Both the position numbers and the translations under genes were made by a program. Source: CAZGVW01 sp964529265 (GTDB lineage Bacteria > Planctomycetota > Phycisphaerae > Phycisphaerales > UBA1924). Taken from it: a stretch of 45,490 nucleotides of DNA. The notes below the pieces were generated by a model. The model saw nothing but the letters and a program-made list of their open reading frames with translations. It was not told the DNA's origin and searched no databases. The stretch spans positions 1 through 45,490 of the forward strand of contig CAZGVW010000001.1 in assembly GCA_964529265.1 (NCBI GenBank), given 5' to 3'. This document shows positions 8,395 through 17,066 of the stretch, one piece after another (positions within the stretch are counted from its first letter, which is position 1; each line of letters opens with the position of its first letter).

Positions 8395-8419
8395 GGCGTG
8401 CGTCTCGCGGGCCGGCGGA

Positions 8420-9598
8420 TCAGGCGGTGAAGCACAGATCTTTTTGAACCACGCCTACTGCGTCGCCGGCGGCGGGCTCCGTGCGGAGTTGTGCGCCGGG
8501 CGATGTGAACGCGTGGCGGACTTGGGCGAAGCAGACGGCGGCGCCGGCGCGATGGCGGCTGAGCGCGCTTGACGTGACGTGGCCGACAGGATCCTGGTTG
8601 GGGCTGTTCGCGGGGAACAGGCGGGTTCGCGGCGGCGGGGCTTTTCCACCAGGCGCCGGTTCGAAACAGACCGCGACGAGGCGCTGCTTGGGGTGGCCGA
8701 GGGATTCCATGCGCGCGACGATCTCCTGGCCGAGGTAGCAGCCCTTGGTAAAGGACACGCGGTCGCGCAGCGCGCCGGATTCGTGCGGCAGGCTGGTCGA
8801 ATCGAAGTCGATTGGGAAGATCGGCCAGCCCGCTTCGAGGCGCTCGGCGCTCCAGGCGCTCCAGCCGATGGCGCGAAGCCCGCGGCCGGCGCCGTTGTGT
8901 TCGCCGCCGGCTTCGAGGAGCTGGTGATACACCGGCTCAACTTGGGCGGGCGTCAGGAGCAGTTCGAAGCCGGGGCCGCCGGTTGAATCCTGGCGCTCGA
9001 TGAGGACTTCGTGGTTGATGATGCGGACGAGCGCTGCGCTGCCCGGCGCGAGGTCGCTGAGGGGCGCCCCCGCGACGTGCGACGCGACGGCGGTGAGGAG
9101 GCTTGGCGTTGCGGGGCCGAAGAGTGAGAGGCGGTGGCGGCGATCGGTTTCGTCTTCGATCGACACGTCTTCGGTGATGCTGAAGGAGGAGAGGCTTTCG
9201 ACGACGGCCGCGGCGGCGGTGGCGTCGAGGTCGAAGAGGATGTGATCCTCCAGCGCGAGGACCCGGAGGTCGGCCTCGATGCGCCCCTTGCGGTTCAGCC
9301 AGAAGGCCCGGCGGAAATGGAAGGGCGCAAGGGCGCGCAGATCCTGGGTGAGCATGCGGTTGAGAAAATCAAGTCGATCGGCGCCGGAGACGCGGATGGT
9401 TGCGCGATCGGGTCGGTCGAACACGGCGGCGGCAGAGGCGATGGCGGAGCGTTCGGCTTCCACGTCGCCGAAAGAATCGACGACTTCGATGGCGGCCAGC
9501 GGCGCGCGGACGTGATCCACGGCGGCAATCGGCGGCCAGGCGATGAAAGCGGCCTCTGCCTGCTGATGGAGTTTGCGGAGGGGGCTCACACGCGTCAT
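8420..9598 (-). CDS. ygfZ: YgfZ/GcvT-type folate-binding protein
   Basis: This protein belongs to the tetrahydrofolate-dependent YgfZ family, which supports repair or assembly of certain iron-sulfur proteins in the cytoplasm. The signature KGCYLGQE is present (residues KGCYLGQEIVARM), as are the GcvT-like N-terminal barrel stretches IRVSGADRLDFLNRMLTQDLRAL and WLNRKGRIEADLRVL. Length from the ATG at 9598 is 392 residues, somewhat longer than E. coli YgfZ (326). An upstream ATG at 9676 would leave only 11 bases to the divergent peptidase gene and adds no conserved residues, so 9598 is preferred. Confidence 0.85.
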   Translation of the reverse strand: MTRVSPLRKLHQQAEAAFIAWPPIAAVDHVRAPLAAIEVVDSFGDVEAERSAIASAAAVFDRPDRATIRVSGADRLDFLNRMLTQDLRALAPFHFRRAFWLNRKGRIEADLRVLALEDHILFDLDATAAAAVVESLSSFSITEDVSIEDETDRRHRLSLFGPATPSLLTAVASHVAGAPLSDLAPGSAALVRIINHEVLIERQDSTGGPGFELLLTPAQVEPVYHQLLEAGGEHNGAGRGLRAIGWSAWSAERLEAGWPIFPIDFDSTSLPHESGALRDRVSFTKGCYLGQEIVARMESLGHPKQRLVAVCFEPAPGGKAPPPRTRLFPANSPNQDPVGHVTSSALSRHRAGAAVCFAQVRHAFTSPGAQLRTEPAAGDAVGVVQKDLCFTA

Positions 9599-9687
9599 CT
9601 TGTGCCTCGCGAGGCGGGCAAGGCCGCCGGATGGACTCAGGATGATATGCGGCGAGCCGAAGGCGGCGATGACCAAGGAGTGCTTGC

Positions 9688-10794
9688 GTGAACGTCGAAC
9701 TGCTCAAGAGGTTGTGTGAGACCCCGGGGGTTTCGGGGCGCGAGGAGCGCGTGCGGAGCCTCATCATGAAGGAGGCGAAGGGGCTGTTCGACGAGATGCG
9801 GGTCGATTCGATGGGCTCGCTCCTGTGCGTGCGGCGGCCGCGGGGCGGGAGGAGCGGGGGATCGGGTCGGACGAAGCGGAACGGGCGAGTTGGGGGCTCG
9901 GGCGGCGACGGCCCGACGCGTGTGCTGCTGCTGTGCCACATGGACGAGATCGGGTTCTACGTGCGGCACATCGATGACAAGGGGTTCCTGAGGCTGCAGA
10001 ACGCGGGCGGGTTCGATACGCGGAACCTGTTCGCGCGGCGCGTGGTGGTCTGCACGAAGAACGACGGTGACATCCCCGGGGCCATGAATCCCGGCGGTCG
10101 GCCGATCCACATCGCGAGCGAGGAGGACAAGAAGAAGATCCCCGAGGTGAAGGATTTCATCGTGGACCTCGGCCTGCCGCCGGACAAAGTCCGCCAGATG
10201 GTGACGATCGGCGACCCGGTTGCGCTGCAGGGGCCGTTTGTGGAGATGGGGGACAAGTTCGTGAGCAAGTGCCTCGATAATCGTCTGGCGTGCTGGGCGG
10301 GGGTGGAGGCGGTGCGCGCGATCGAGAAGAAGAAGGCGCCGCATGCGTGCGAGATTCACGTGGCGTTCACGGTGCAGGAGGAAGTGGGGCTTCGCGGCGC
10401 GCGGACGAGCGCTTTCGGCGTGAACCCGCACATCGCAATCGGCGTGGACACCACACTTTCGTGCGATGCGACGGGTGTGCCCGAAGACGAAGCCGTGACG
10501 AGGCAGGGAAAGGGCGTGGCGCTCGGGGTGATGGATGCTTCGATGATCGCGGACTGGACGCTGACTGACGAACTGGAGGCGGTCGCGAAGAAGAACAAGA
10601 TTCCGGCGCAGAGGTCGATCCTGCCGCGGGGTGGGCAGGATGGCGCCGCGGCTCAGATGGCCACGGCGGGCTGCCGGGCCGCGGCGGTGCTTGTCGGGCT
10701 GCGGAACATCCACACGGTCACGGAGATGGCGGACAAGAAGGATGTGAAAGCGTACGTCGATCTGCTGGCGGCGTGGCTGCCGACGGTGAAGTAG
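9688..10794 (+). CDS. M42-family glutamyl aminopeptidase-like metallopeptidase
   Basis: This is a dinuclear-metal aminopeptidase of family M42 (FrvX/tetrahedral aminopeptidase type), which removes N-terminal residues from peptides in the cytoplasm. Metal and catalytic residues are visible in order: H and D of CHMDEIG, D of CLDNR, EE of VQEEVGLRGA, D of GVDTT, and a late H in IHTVTEMA. The GTG start at 9688 has AAGGAG seven bases upstream. Compared with relatives there is a Gly/Arg-rich low-complexity insert (RRPRGGRSGGSGRTKRNG) around residues 48-75, in a surface loop before the first metal ligand. The 368-residue length is normal. Specificity cannot be read from sequence. Confidence 0.9.
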   Translation: MNVELLKRLCETPGVSGREERVRSLIMKEAKGLFDEMRVDSMGSLLCVRRPRGGRSGGSGRTKRNGRVGGSGGDGPTRVLLLCHMDEIGFYVRHIDDKGFLRLQNAGGFDTRNLFARRVVVCTKNDGDIPGAMNPGGRPIHIASEEDKKKIPEVKDFIVDLGLPPDKVRQMVTIGDPVALQGPFVEMGDKFVSKCLDNRLACWAGVEAVRAIEKKKAPHACEIHVAFTVQEEVGLRGARTSAFGVNPHIAIGVDTTLSCDATGVPEDEAVTRQGKGVALGVMDASMIADWTLTDELEAVAKKNKIPAQRSILPRGGQDGAAAQMATAGCRAAAVLVGLRNIHTVTEMADKKDVKAYVDLLAAWLPTVK

Positions 10795-10806
10795 CGCTCG
10801 CCGCGA

Positions 10807-13320
10807 TTAGTCGCAGGCGCCCCAGCTGGCGAGGAGTTGCGCGAGGTCGCTCGAGTTCACGATGCCGTCATCCGTCAGGTCCGCAGCGCACAGAGCGGGC
10901 GAGGGTTTGCAGGCGCCCCAGCTGGCGAGCAGTTGGGCCAGGTCGGACGAGTTCACGACACCATCGCCGTTCTGGTCGGCAGGGCAGGGGCTCGCCGTCT
11001 CGTTGCGGATGACTGTGACAGCGCCGGGGTCAGTCGGGCCATCGCGGGTGGTGACGGCCAGATCGGGCAGGAGATCGCCTGTGAGTTCAGCCGCGATGAG
11101 TCCGGTGACTTCATCGGGCACGTGCGTTGCCGCGACAGCCTCGAAGCCGCCGTCGCCGCGATTGCGATAGACGACGACCACGCTCTGCGTCGGCTTGACA
11201 TCGAGGCGCGCGAGCCAGGCTTCGGTGCGGCCCTCTGGGCTCACGCCGATGCCGACGATGGCGGAGCGGTCAAGCGAGATGCCGTTGGCCTCGAGCAGCG
11301 TCCAACCCTGGGCGCCCGCGGCGCCGCGCTCGAGGAGATACTCGCGCAGATCGCGCAGGCCGCCATCGCTGGTCCAGATGAAGGCGCGGCGGTCGGATGT
11401 GGCGTCGCCGGCGCCGCTCTCGCCGACCACTGTGATGACGCCGCCGGACTCGGCCACTTCGTTGGCCGCGGCGAAGGCGTGTCCGGGATCGAGGGCGCCC
11501 AGATTCTCCATCATCATGGTGGATGAGCGCCACAGGAAGGGGCGGAAGCCGCCGCCGGGCGCAATGCTGCGGCCGACGATGAGCGAGGCGTCGCTTGAGA
11601 TGGCGAGGGCGGTGGAGATGCTGTTCGGCGCGAGCGAACCGAGCGGGTTGAAGACGTTGTTCTGCCAGCGATAGGCCTGCGAGATCACACTCGGACCAAT
11701 CTGAAAGGAACTCGAACCGACGACAACGGCGCCATTGCCGGAGATATCGAGGCCGAAGCTCGACACTTGGGGCACACCCATCCCGATACCGAGCGGGCCG
11801 GTCGCCTGCGTCCACCGAAACGCTTCAAAAATATCCGCCGTATCGGCCATGTTCCGATACTTCAGGTTGCCCGTCGCCACGCTGCCGTCCATTGAGACTC
11901 CAAGCGCTGCATTGGACGTTGGTCCCATGCCGAGCATTCCTGTGGCGAGCGTCCAACGGAAGCCTTCCGAGCCCGTGCCGGAGTCCGGAGTGGCAAGCCC
12001 CACGATCACCGATCCGTCGTGCGATGCATCAAGCGCCCAGCCTCCGCGCACATCGCCCGGATTGGTCGCGAGCGCCTGCATGCCGATGTCCTGCCGCCAT
12101 CGGAAGGCGCGCAGTCCCCCGCCCGGTGACGACAGTCCGACGACGGTTGATCCGTCGCCAGAGATTGCGTGTGCTTCGCTCCGGCCGCCCTCGTCGCCCG
12201 GGAGTGTGCCGATTGGCATGAACTCGGCGGACGCGAATCCCGCGGCCGCGAGATCGGTGAGGCCGTCGCCATCGAAATCCGCGGTGGCGAGATCGACGAC
12301 GTTCGAAGGAGCGCCCAAGGTTCCCTCGGGGGTGAAGCCGCCGAGGCCGTTGCCCTCGAAGAGGTGAATCAGGCCGAGTGAGGCTTCGGCCAGCGTGAAA
12401 TCGACGTGGGCTGCGCCGCGGCTCGTGTTCAGGAGGTCAGCCGCGGCAATCGCTCCGGCATCGCCCTGCGTGAGACCCGGAAGGTCGATGATCGAGTGCG
12501 GGGCGATGCCGCGGGGGCTGAAGCCATTGGGGCAGCCCGGGGCGCGGAAGGGATCAGGCTCGCAGGGCTCGCGCACGTAGGAATCGGTGAGTCGGATGGA
12601 GACGCCTTGGGCAACGCCGCCGGAGATGATCACATCAAGCTTGCTGTCGAAGAGGTCGTCCACGCTGGCGATGACAAGAGCCGCGGGGGCGCCTTCGTAC
12701 GCCTCCCAGGTGTCCTCCCCCGGAAAGCCGCCGTTGCCATCGCCGATGCGTGAGGCGATGAAGCCTTCATCGAGTGGGAGAAGCGAATCGCCGATTCCGA
12801 CAACGGCTGAAGTCTCCCCCGGGATAAACCCACCCCCGCCGACCAGGCTGGCGCCGGCGCCGATGGCGTCGTCGCGCGCGAAGAACTCGGGACCCGCGCC
12901 GCGCGCGCCGTTGTTTTCAAACTGGAGGAGCGGAAGCGATTCCCGCGCGACGAAGAGGTCCCAGAGGCCGGTCGCGTCGTTCATGACGGCGTCGATGGCG
13001 AGCAGCCGCGCTGCACCGACGGTAAGTGGCGTCTGCGAAGTCAGGGCGCCGCCGCCGTTGTTGATGAGGACGGAGGCGGTTCCGCCCGCGGGAGGGCCAT
13101 AGTCAGCGGTGGCAATGTCGTTGACGGTGTCCCCATCGAGGTCGGCTGCGACGAGGTCGAGGGGCGAAACGCCGACCGTGACCGGCGGCAGCGGGTTGAA
13201 CTGGATTTCGGCGGTTCCGGCGGAAGTCATTGCGGCGAAGGTCAGCGATGCCGCGGCCGAAGCCCCGACCGCAGCGCGGCGACACAGCCGCATGGAAACA
13301 TCGAAGTGCTTATGGCTCAT
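10807..13320 (-). CDS. Large secreted HAF/FG-GAP repeat protein with dockerin-like tail
   Basis: This 837-residue exported protein is built of repeats. The ATG at 13320 has GGAGG nine bases upstream. A signal peptide ends near AAMTSAGTA. Residues 45-360 contain FG-GAP/VCBS-type blade motifs (DLVAADLDGDTVNDIATADYG, DLATADFDGDGLTDLAAAGF). Residues 370-660 carry HAF-type repeats in which GDGSTVVGLSS alternates with AFRWRQDIGM-like strands. A final VCBS-like unit (IAAELTGDLLPDLAVTTRDG) and two dockerin-like repeats (DQNGDGVVNSSDLAQLLASWG and DLTDDGIVNSSDLAQLLASWG) close it. No enzyme motif is seen; a cell-surface or extracellular binding role is inferred. Calcium binding by the Asp-rich loops is typical of these families. 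Confidence 0.8.
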   Translation of the reverse strand: MSHKHFDVSMRLCRRAAVGASAAASLTFAAMTSAGTAEIQFNPLPPVTVGVSPLDLVAADLDGDTVNDIATADYGPPAGGTASVLINNGGGALTSQTPLTVGAARLLAIDAVMNDATGLWDLFVARESLPLLQFENNGARGAGPEFFARDDAIGAGASLVGGGGFIPGETSAVVGIGDSLLPLDEGFIASRIGDGNGGFPGEDTWEAYEGAPAALVIASVDDLFDSKLDVIISGGVAQGVSIRLTDSYVREPCEPDPFRAPGCPNGFSPRGIAPHSIIDLPGLTQGDAGAIAAADLLNTSRGAAHVDFTLAEASLGLIHLFEGNGLGGFTPEGTLGAPSNVVDLATADFDGDGLTDLAAAGFASAEFMPIGTLPGDEGGRSEAHAISGDGSTVVGLSSPGGGLRAFRWRQDIGMQALATNPGDVRGGWALDASHDGSVIVGLATPDSGTGSEGFRWTLATGMLGMGPTSNAALGVSMDGSVATGNLKYRNMADTADIFEAFRWTQATGPLGIGMGVPQVSSFGLDISGNGAVVVGSSSFQIGPSVISQAYRWQNNVFNPLGSLAPNSISTALAISSDASLIVGRSIAPGGGFRPFLWRSSTMMMENLGALDPGHAFAAANEVAESGGVITVVGESGAGDATSDRRAFIWTSDGGLRDLREYLLERGAAGAQGWTLLEANGISLDRSAIVGIGVSPEGRTEAWLARLDVKPTQSVVVVYRNRGDGGFEAVAATHVPDEVTGLIAAELTGDLLPDLAVTTRDGPTDPGAVTVIRNETASPCPADQNGDGVVNSSDLAQLLASWGACKPSPALCAADLTDDGIVNSSDLAQLLASWGACD

Positions 13321-13478
13321 GGACTTGCCTCCGCGCTGAAGGCGCGAGGGGCTGACGTGGCCTCTCTATCCCTCAGGGGAACACGATACCACGCCGACCC
13401 CGGAAGTCAGCGCCTCTTGAGCCCAAGAGAGCGGCGGGGACGTGTCCTGCGCGCGAGAGCGCAACTCTGGATGCGACA

Positions 13479-13504
13479 ACGCCTTCCGACATGTCGGAAG
13501 GCGT
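13479..13504. other. Perfect 26-base palindrome between two minus-strand genes
   Basis: The arm ACGCCTTCCGACA (13479-13491) is followed directly by its exact complement (13492-13504). It lies 71 bases after the stop of the HTH-receiver gene and about 160 bases before the HAF protein start. In RNA it gives an 11-base-pair stem with a four-base loop, but no T-run follows on either strand, so it is not a classical terminator. A dyad protein-binding site is an alternative. Confidence 0.6.
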
Positions 13505-13575
13505 CGCCATCGTGCGCTTCCCTGCGTTCGTATCGGCGCCCCGCCCGGAGGGCTGGAGACGCCGCGGATGTCTGG

Positions 13576-14160
13576 TCAGTGGACGAGAGACGTGGCCTGC
13601 TCGATCGCCTCGACGACCTGCCTCATCTGGAAGGGCTTCTTGAGGAAGCCGTCGAAGCCCTGGCTGCGAAGGCCGGCGGCCTGGCCTTCGGTGAGTTTTC
13701 CGCTCATGGCGATGACGCGCGTCAGCTGGAGGTCGTCGTTGGTGCGGATCATCTCCGCGAGGTGGCGGGCGTCGCCGCCGCCGACGTGCAGGTCGATCAG
13801 GAGCACGTGGGGCTTGAACTTCTCGCACTCCATGCCGGCCTTGAAGCCGTCGGTCGCGGTCCGAACTTCGTAGTTGGTCTGCTCCTTGAGCAGTTTGCCG
13901 AGCGTGTTGACCACTTCGGCGTCATCATCGACAACAAGGACGCGAGTCGCGCCGCCGGCCAGGCCATCGAAGGGGATGCCGTGCGCCTTCATGAAGCGGA
14001 TCAGCTGTGCGACGGGGATGCGCCGGTCCTTGGACCCGGGAATGCGGTAGCCCTTGAGCTGGCCGGCGTCGAACCACTTGCTCACGGTGCGCGGGGCGAC
14101 ATTGCAGATCTTGGCGACCTCGCCGGTCGTCAACACTTCTTTGTCGATCGGGATGGACAT
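13576..14160 (-). CDS. Response regulator with N-terminal excisionase-type HTH
   Basis: This 194-residue protein joins a small MerR/excisionase-type winged helix (residues about 8-55: LTTGEVAKICNVAPRTVSKW, then GQLKGYRIPGSKDRRIP) to a C-terminal receiver domain. The receiver shows the acidic pair in VLVVDDD, the phospho-acceptor Asp in VLLIDLHVGG, the Ser in AMSGK and the Lys in FLKKPF. The DNA-binding part precedes the receiver, the reverse of most response regulators. The ATG at 14160 has GAGGTG upstream; an in-frame extension to 14199 adds nothing conserved. No kinase lies beside it; targets are unknown, and the palindrome downstream is one possible site. Confidence 0.85.
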   Translation of the reverse strand: MSIPIDKEVLTTGEVAKICNVAPRTVSKWFDAGQLKGYRIPGSKDRRIPVAQLIRFMKAHGIPFDGLAGGATRVLVVDDDAEVVNTLGKLLKEQTNYEVRTATDGFKAGMECEKFKPHVLLIDLHVGGGDARHLAEMIRTNDDLQLTRVIAMSGKLTEGQAAGLRSQGFDGFLKKPFQMRQVVEAIEQATSLVH

Positions 14161-14354
14161 ACGCACACCTCGAAGAAGGTCCGGTCCTACGCCGCGCACG
14201 AGCAGCGATGGAGGAAGAATCGGTCTGAATCAGGCCGCGCTTGATGGAGGGGGTGCGCCGTGGGCGCAGATTGCGGTATGAGGACCCGCAGCACGGGGTG
14301 CGCCGTCTGGAGGGCGCAGGCGGCGTGTGGTTTCAGGACTCTCGAGCCGGACCT

Positions 14355-14600
14355 TCAACCGCCACTGACGGGCGGGAGGAGCGCGATGACATCGCCTTCG
14401 GCCAGCGTCTGATCATGCGCGGCGAGGCGCGCGTTCACAGCGACGGCGAGCGAGGGCGCCATCGGCGCCAGTGAGGGAAGTTCTCGGACGATCGAGTCAA
14501 CGGCATCCGCCGCAGTGGCGCCGGCCGGCACGTGCACGCTGATCTCGCGGGTCCTGGCCGAGTCCGCGGCGGACGCGAAGAGAAGCACGCGGATTCTCAT
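14355..14600 (-). CDS. moaD: Molybdopterin synthase small subunit
   Basis: This is the ubiquitin-like sulfur carrier of molybdopterin synthase, which with MoaE inserts the dithiolene sulfurs into molybdopterin. It is 81 residues from the ATG at 14600 and ends in the essential Gly-Gly (LLPPVSGG), the site of adenylation and thiocarboxylation. MRIRVLLFASAADS and ALAVAVNARLAAHDQTL fit the beta-grasp fold. The start codon overlaps the moeA stop by four bases (ATGA), so the two are translated in coupling. MoaE and MoeB are not in the window. Confidence 0.88.
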   Translation of the reverse strand: MRIRVLLFASAADSARTREISVHVPAGATAADAVDSIVRELPSLAPMAPSLAVAVNARLAAHDQTLAEGDVIALLPPVSGG

Positions 14601-15829
14601 TGTGGGCGCTCCGACTTCGCGATCCAGGCCCAAGGGAGGAAACGCGCCCTGTGCCCCGCCCCCAGGGCCTGCTCCTGCATGGGAAGTTCGACAAGGCCAT
14701 GGGTCGGAACGGTGTGAATGAGATCGCCCGAGCCAGCCCAGCCGGGGACGGTCGCGCGGCCGGCGGCATCCAGGATCGCCGGCCGGAACGCCTGCCGCCG
14801 GGAGTTCGGCCTCACCTCCGCGGCCAGTTCCACCTCGCGCCAGGGCAGGTCAGGGCTCAACCCAGCCATGATTCGCGCGACCGGCCAGATGAAGAGGTGG
14901 GCGGTCACCAGAGCTGATACGGGGTTGCCGGGCAGCCCGATTGCGAGCGCTCCGTCATCTCGCCTTGCGGCAAAGATCGGCCGGCCGGGTTGGATCGCTG
15001 CGCCGCGCAGCACGGGTTTGAAGCCGGCGGCGATGACGGTTTCGGTGATGAAATCGCGCTCCCCCGCTGAGACACCACCAATGGTCACCAGGATGTCCGC
15101 CTGCTCGAGGGCCTTGCTGACAAGGCGGCGCGATGCGTCGGGCACATCGCGGCAATGGGCTCGGCCCGCGACTGCAGCCCCGAAGTACGGCACTGCGGAT
15201 TCGATCATGGGGCCGTTGGAGTTGCGGATCTGGTGTGGGACCAGGTCGGACCTGCTGGTGGCGTCATCCACCACCTCGTCGCCCGTGGTGAGCACAAAAA
15301 CCGCGGGACGCCCGCCTTGGACGAGGACCGTTTCCCTGCCGACAGCCGCAGCGACGCCGAGGTGGTGGGGGCCCAGCCGGATGCCGCGGGGCAGGACGAT
15401 TTCAGCGGCGCGGCAGTCGGCGCCGCGGGGATGGACGGCTTCGCCGGCTCGCACTTCGGCAGTGATTCGGACGAGCGGCTCGCCGCGGTCGGTCGCCTCG
15501 TGGCGGATGACGGCATCGGCGCCGCGGGGGAGGGGGGCGCCCGTGGCGATCTTGATTGCCTCGCCGGGGCCGACCGCACCCTCCGATGGCTCGCCCGCGG
15601 CAACGGCGCCGACGACGCGGAGGGAGCATCCGGGCGCGACGTCTTCGGCGCGGATGGCGTAGCCATCCATCGCGGCGCGATCGAAAGGGGGTTGATCGCG
15701 GTCGGCCGGGATGTCCTCCGCGAGGATGGCGCCGAGGGCCGCGCGGAGGGCGATGGGGCGCTCGGCGCGCGTGGGAGCCCCGGCAAGCAGAGCGTCGAGC
15801 GCTGAGCGGTAGTCGGGCAGATCCGCCAT
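14597..15829 (-). CDS. moeA: Molybdopterin molybdenumtransferase
   Basis: This enzyme inserts molybdate into adenylylated molybdopterin, the last common step of molybdenum cofactor synthesis in the cytoplasm. At 410 residues it has normal length. Typical stretches are PPFDRAAMDGYAIRAEDV, KIATGAPLPRGADAVI, VLTTGDEVV, IRNSNGPMI, ILVTIGGVSAGERDFI and GLPGNPVSA, all in family order. It is first in a two-gene operon with moaD. Divergent from it, 229 bases away, begins the long secretion/pilus operon. Confidence 0.92.
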   Translation of the reverse strand: MADLPDYRSALDALLAGAPTRAERPIALRAALGAILAEDIPADRDQPPFDRAAMDGYAIRAEDVAPGCSLRVVGAVAAGEPSEGAVGPGEAIKIATGAPLPRGADAVIRHEATDRGEPLVRITAEVRAGEAVHPRGADCRAAEIVLPRGIRLGPHHLGVAAAVGRETVLVQGGRPAVFVLTTGDEVVDDATSRSDLVPHQIRNSNGPMIESAVPYFGAAVAGRAHCRDVPDASRRLVSKALEQADILVTIGGVSAGERDFITETVIAAGFKPVLRGAAIQPGRPIFAARRDDGALAIGLPGNPVSALVTAHLFIWPVARIMAGLSPDLPWREVELAAEVRPNSRRQAFRPAILDAAGRATVPGWAGSGDLIHTVPTHGLVELPMQEQALGAGHRARFLPWAWIAKSERPQ

Positions 15830-16058
15830 GGCCTGAGGTTATCCGACGGGGGGCGCTCCCCCTGCCCTGGTGTCCTGTTTCGCAGTCATGCACCGCTTGG
15901 GGGGGAAGGGCAAGCGCCGGGGCGGGATGGCGCCGGGGGAGGGCTCACCTCCGCAGCCGGATGATCCGATGACGCTCGGAAGCCGACCCGAAGAGCGGGC
16001 CGGACCGCCGCGGCCCTGCGCGGCGGATGGCCCGAGAGTCCAGCGCGGAGTCCACGTC

Positions 16059-16379
16059 ATGGAAAGCCAGTTCCGTTTCGGTCAGCGGTCGAAGACCTAC
16101 ATGAACTGCGTGCTGACGGTGATCGCGTGCCTGCTTGCGCTTGTTCTCGCGCAGGGCGTTGTCGGTCTGCCGAGCCCGGCGATGGCGCAAGCCAGCCGCG
16201 AGCGGATCACGCCCGACCCGGCGCGGGGGATCGTGAATCCCGCGGATCAGCGCGCGGAGATCATCGCGGAACTCCGGAAGCTGACGAGCAAGATGGAGAC
16301 GCTGGGCGCTCGCCTGGGCGCATCCGGCCCGATCGAAGTGAGGGTCGTGGAGATGCCGGACGGGGAAAAGGGAGATTGA
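16059..16379 (+). CDS. Small exported or membrane-anchored protein opening the pilus/secretion operon
   Basis: This 106-residue protein is not recognised. The ATG at 16059 is preferred over upstream codons because the hydrophobic segment NCVLTVIACLLALVLAQGVVG then lies at residues 16-36, followed by a possible signal peptidase site near AMAQA. The remainder is short and polar, with a helix likely to form a coiled coil (IIAELRKLTSKMETLGARLG). It lies five bases before the pseudopilin gene, so it is probably the first gene of the operon; its role there is unknown. Confidence 0.6.
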   Translation: MESQFRFGQRSKTYMNCVLTVIACLLALVLAQGVVGLPSPAMAQASRERITPDPARGIVNPADQRAEIIAELRKLTSKMETLGARLGASGPIEVRVVEMPDGEKGD

Positions 16380-16383
16380 CCGG

Positions 16384-17016
16384 ATGACCGAGCGTCACTC
16401 CGTGCTTTCGACGCGGGTCTCCGCGGCGGCTTCGCTACGCCCGCGGGGCTATACGCTCGTCGAGATTCTGATCGTCGTCGTGATCCTCGGGATCGCCGGC
16501 GCGATGGTGATTCCATCGATGGCGCAGACGGGTGTGCTCAGGATTCAGGCGTCGGTGCGGACGCTCGTCTCGGACATCACGTTCGCGCAGGCGGACGCGA
16601 TGGCGTTCCAATCGCGGCGCGTGGTGTCGTTCGGGCGCGTGGCGCGGTGGGACGGGGACTCGTGGGAGATCGTCGCGGGCAATGGCTACACGCTGTATGC
16701 GCCCCCTCCCGGGGCGGCGGCTGTGGACTACGTGAACGACTTCATTGTTGACCCCGCGGCGACGAGTGGATCGCAGCCGGACCGGCCCTATAGCCGCGAC
16801 TTCAGCGAAAATCGCTTCGCCGGCGCGGTGATCTCCAACATCGATTTCAACGGCGGAAACGACTTGATCTTCGACGAATTGGGCGGGCCGGTGCGGTTGC
16901 TGCAGGGGGATGATCCCGGCGTTTCGGGGACACTTGAGATCTCCGGGCCCAATGCTCGGTTCAGTGTGAGCGTGGAGGCGTACACGGGGCGGGTGACCGT
17001 CACACGTCTGGAGTGA
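16384..17016 (+). CDS. Type II secretion/type IV pilus pseudopilin (GspH-like)
   Basis: This is a pseudopilin with a class III signal: after a 22-residue basic leader comes G-YTLVEILIVVVILGIAGAMV, with prepilin peptidase cleavage after the Gly and the conserved Glu at +5. The N-terminal helix inserts in the inner membrane before assembly into the pseudopilus. The beta-rich C-terminal domain (to residue 210) fits GspH/FimT-type minor pseudopilins. It is the only pilin-like gene in the operon, so a major pilin and the prepilin peptidase must be elsewhere. Its TGA stop is overlapped by a GTG that could start the next gene. Confidence 0.85.
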   Translation: MTERHSVLSTRVSAAASLRPRGYTLVEILIVVVILGIAGAMVIPSMAQTGVLRIQASVRTLVSDITFAQADAMAFQSRRVVSFGRVARWDGDSWEIVAGNGYTLYAPPPGAAAVDYVNDFIVDPAATSGSQPDRPYSRDFSENRFAGAVISNIDFNGGNDLIFDELGGPVRLLQGDDPGVSGTLEISGPNARFSVSVEAYTGRVTVTRLE

Positions 17017-17066
17017 GGGAAGGCGTCGCCCTGATCGGCGGCGCTTGGAAAACGGGGGAGAGCGGC

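Noticed and set aside
8640..8680. GGTTCGAAAC-like string suggesting a tRNA T-arm
   Set aside because: It lies inside ygfZ and no cloverleaf or acceptor stem can be drawn around it. No tRNA was found in the window.
14249..14310. GGGGTGCGCCGT repeated twice in the moaD-regulator gap
   Set aside because: Only 12 bases of simple GC-rich sequence, 45 bases apart; too short to claim a functional repeat in this composition.
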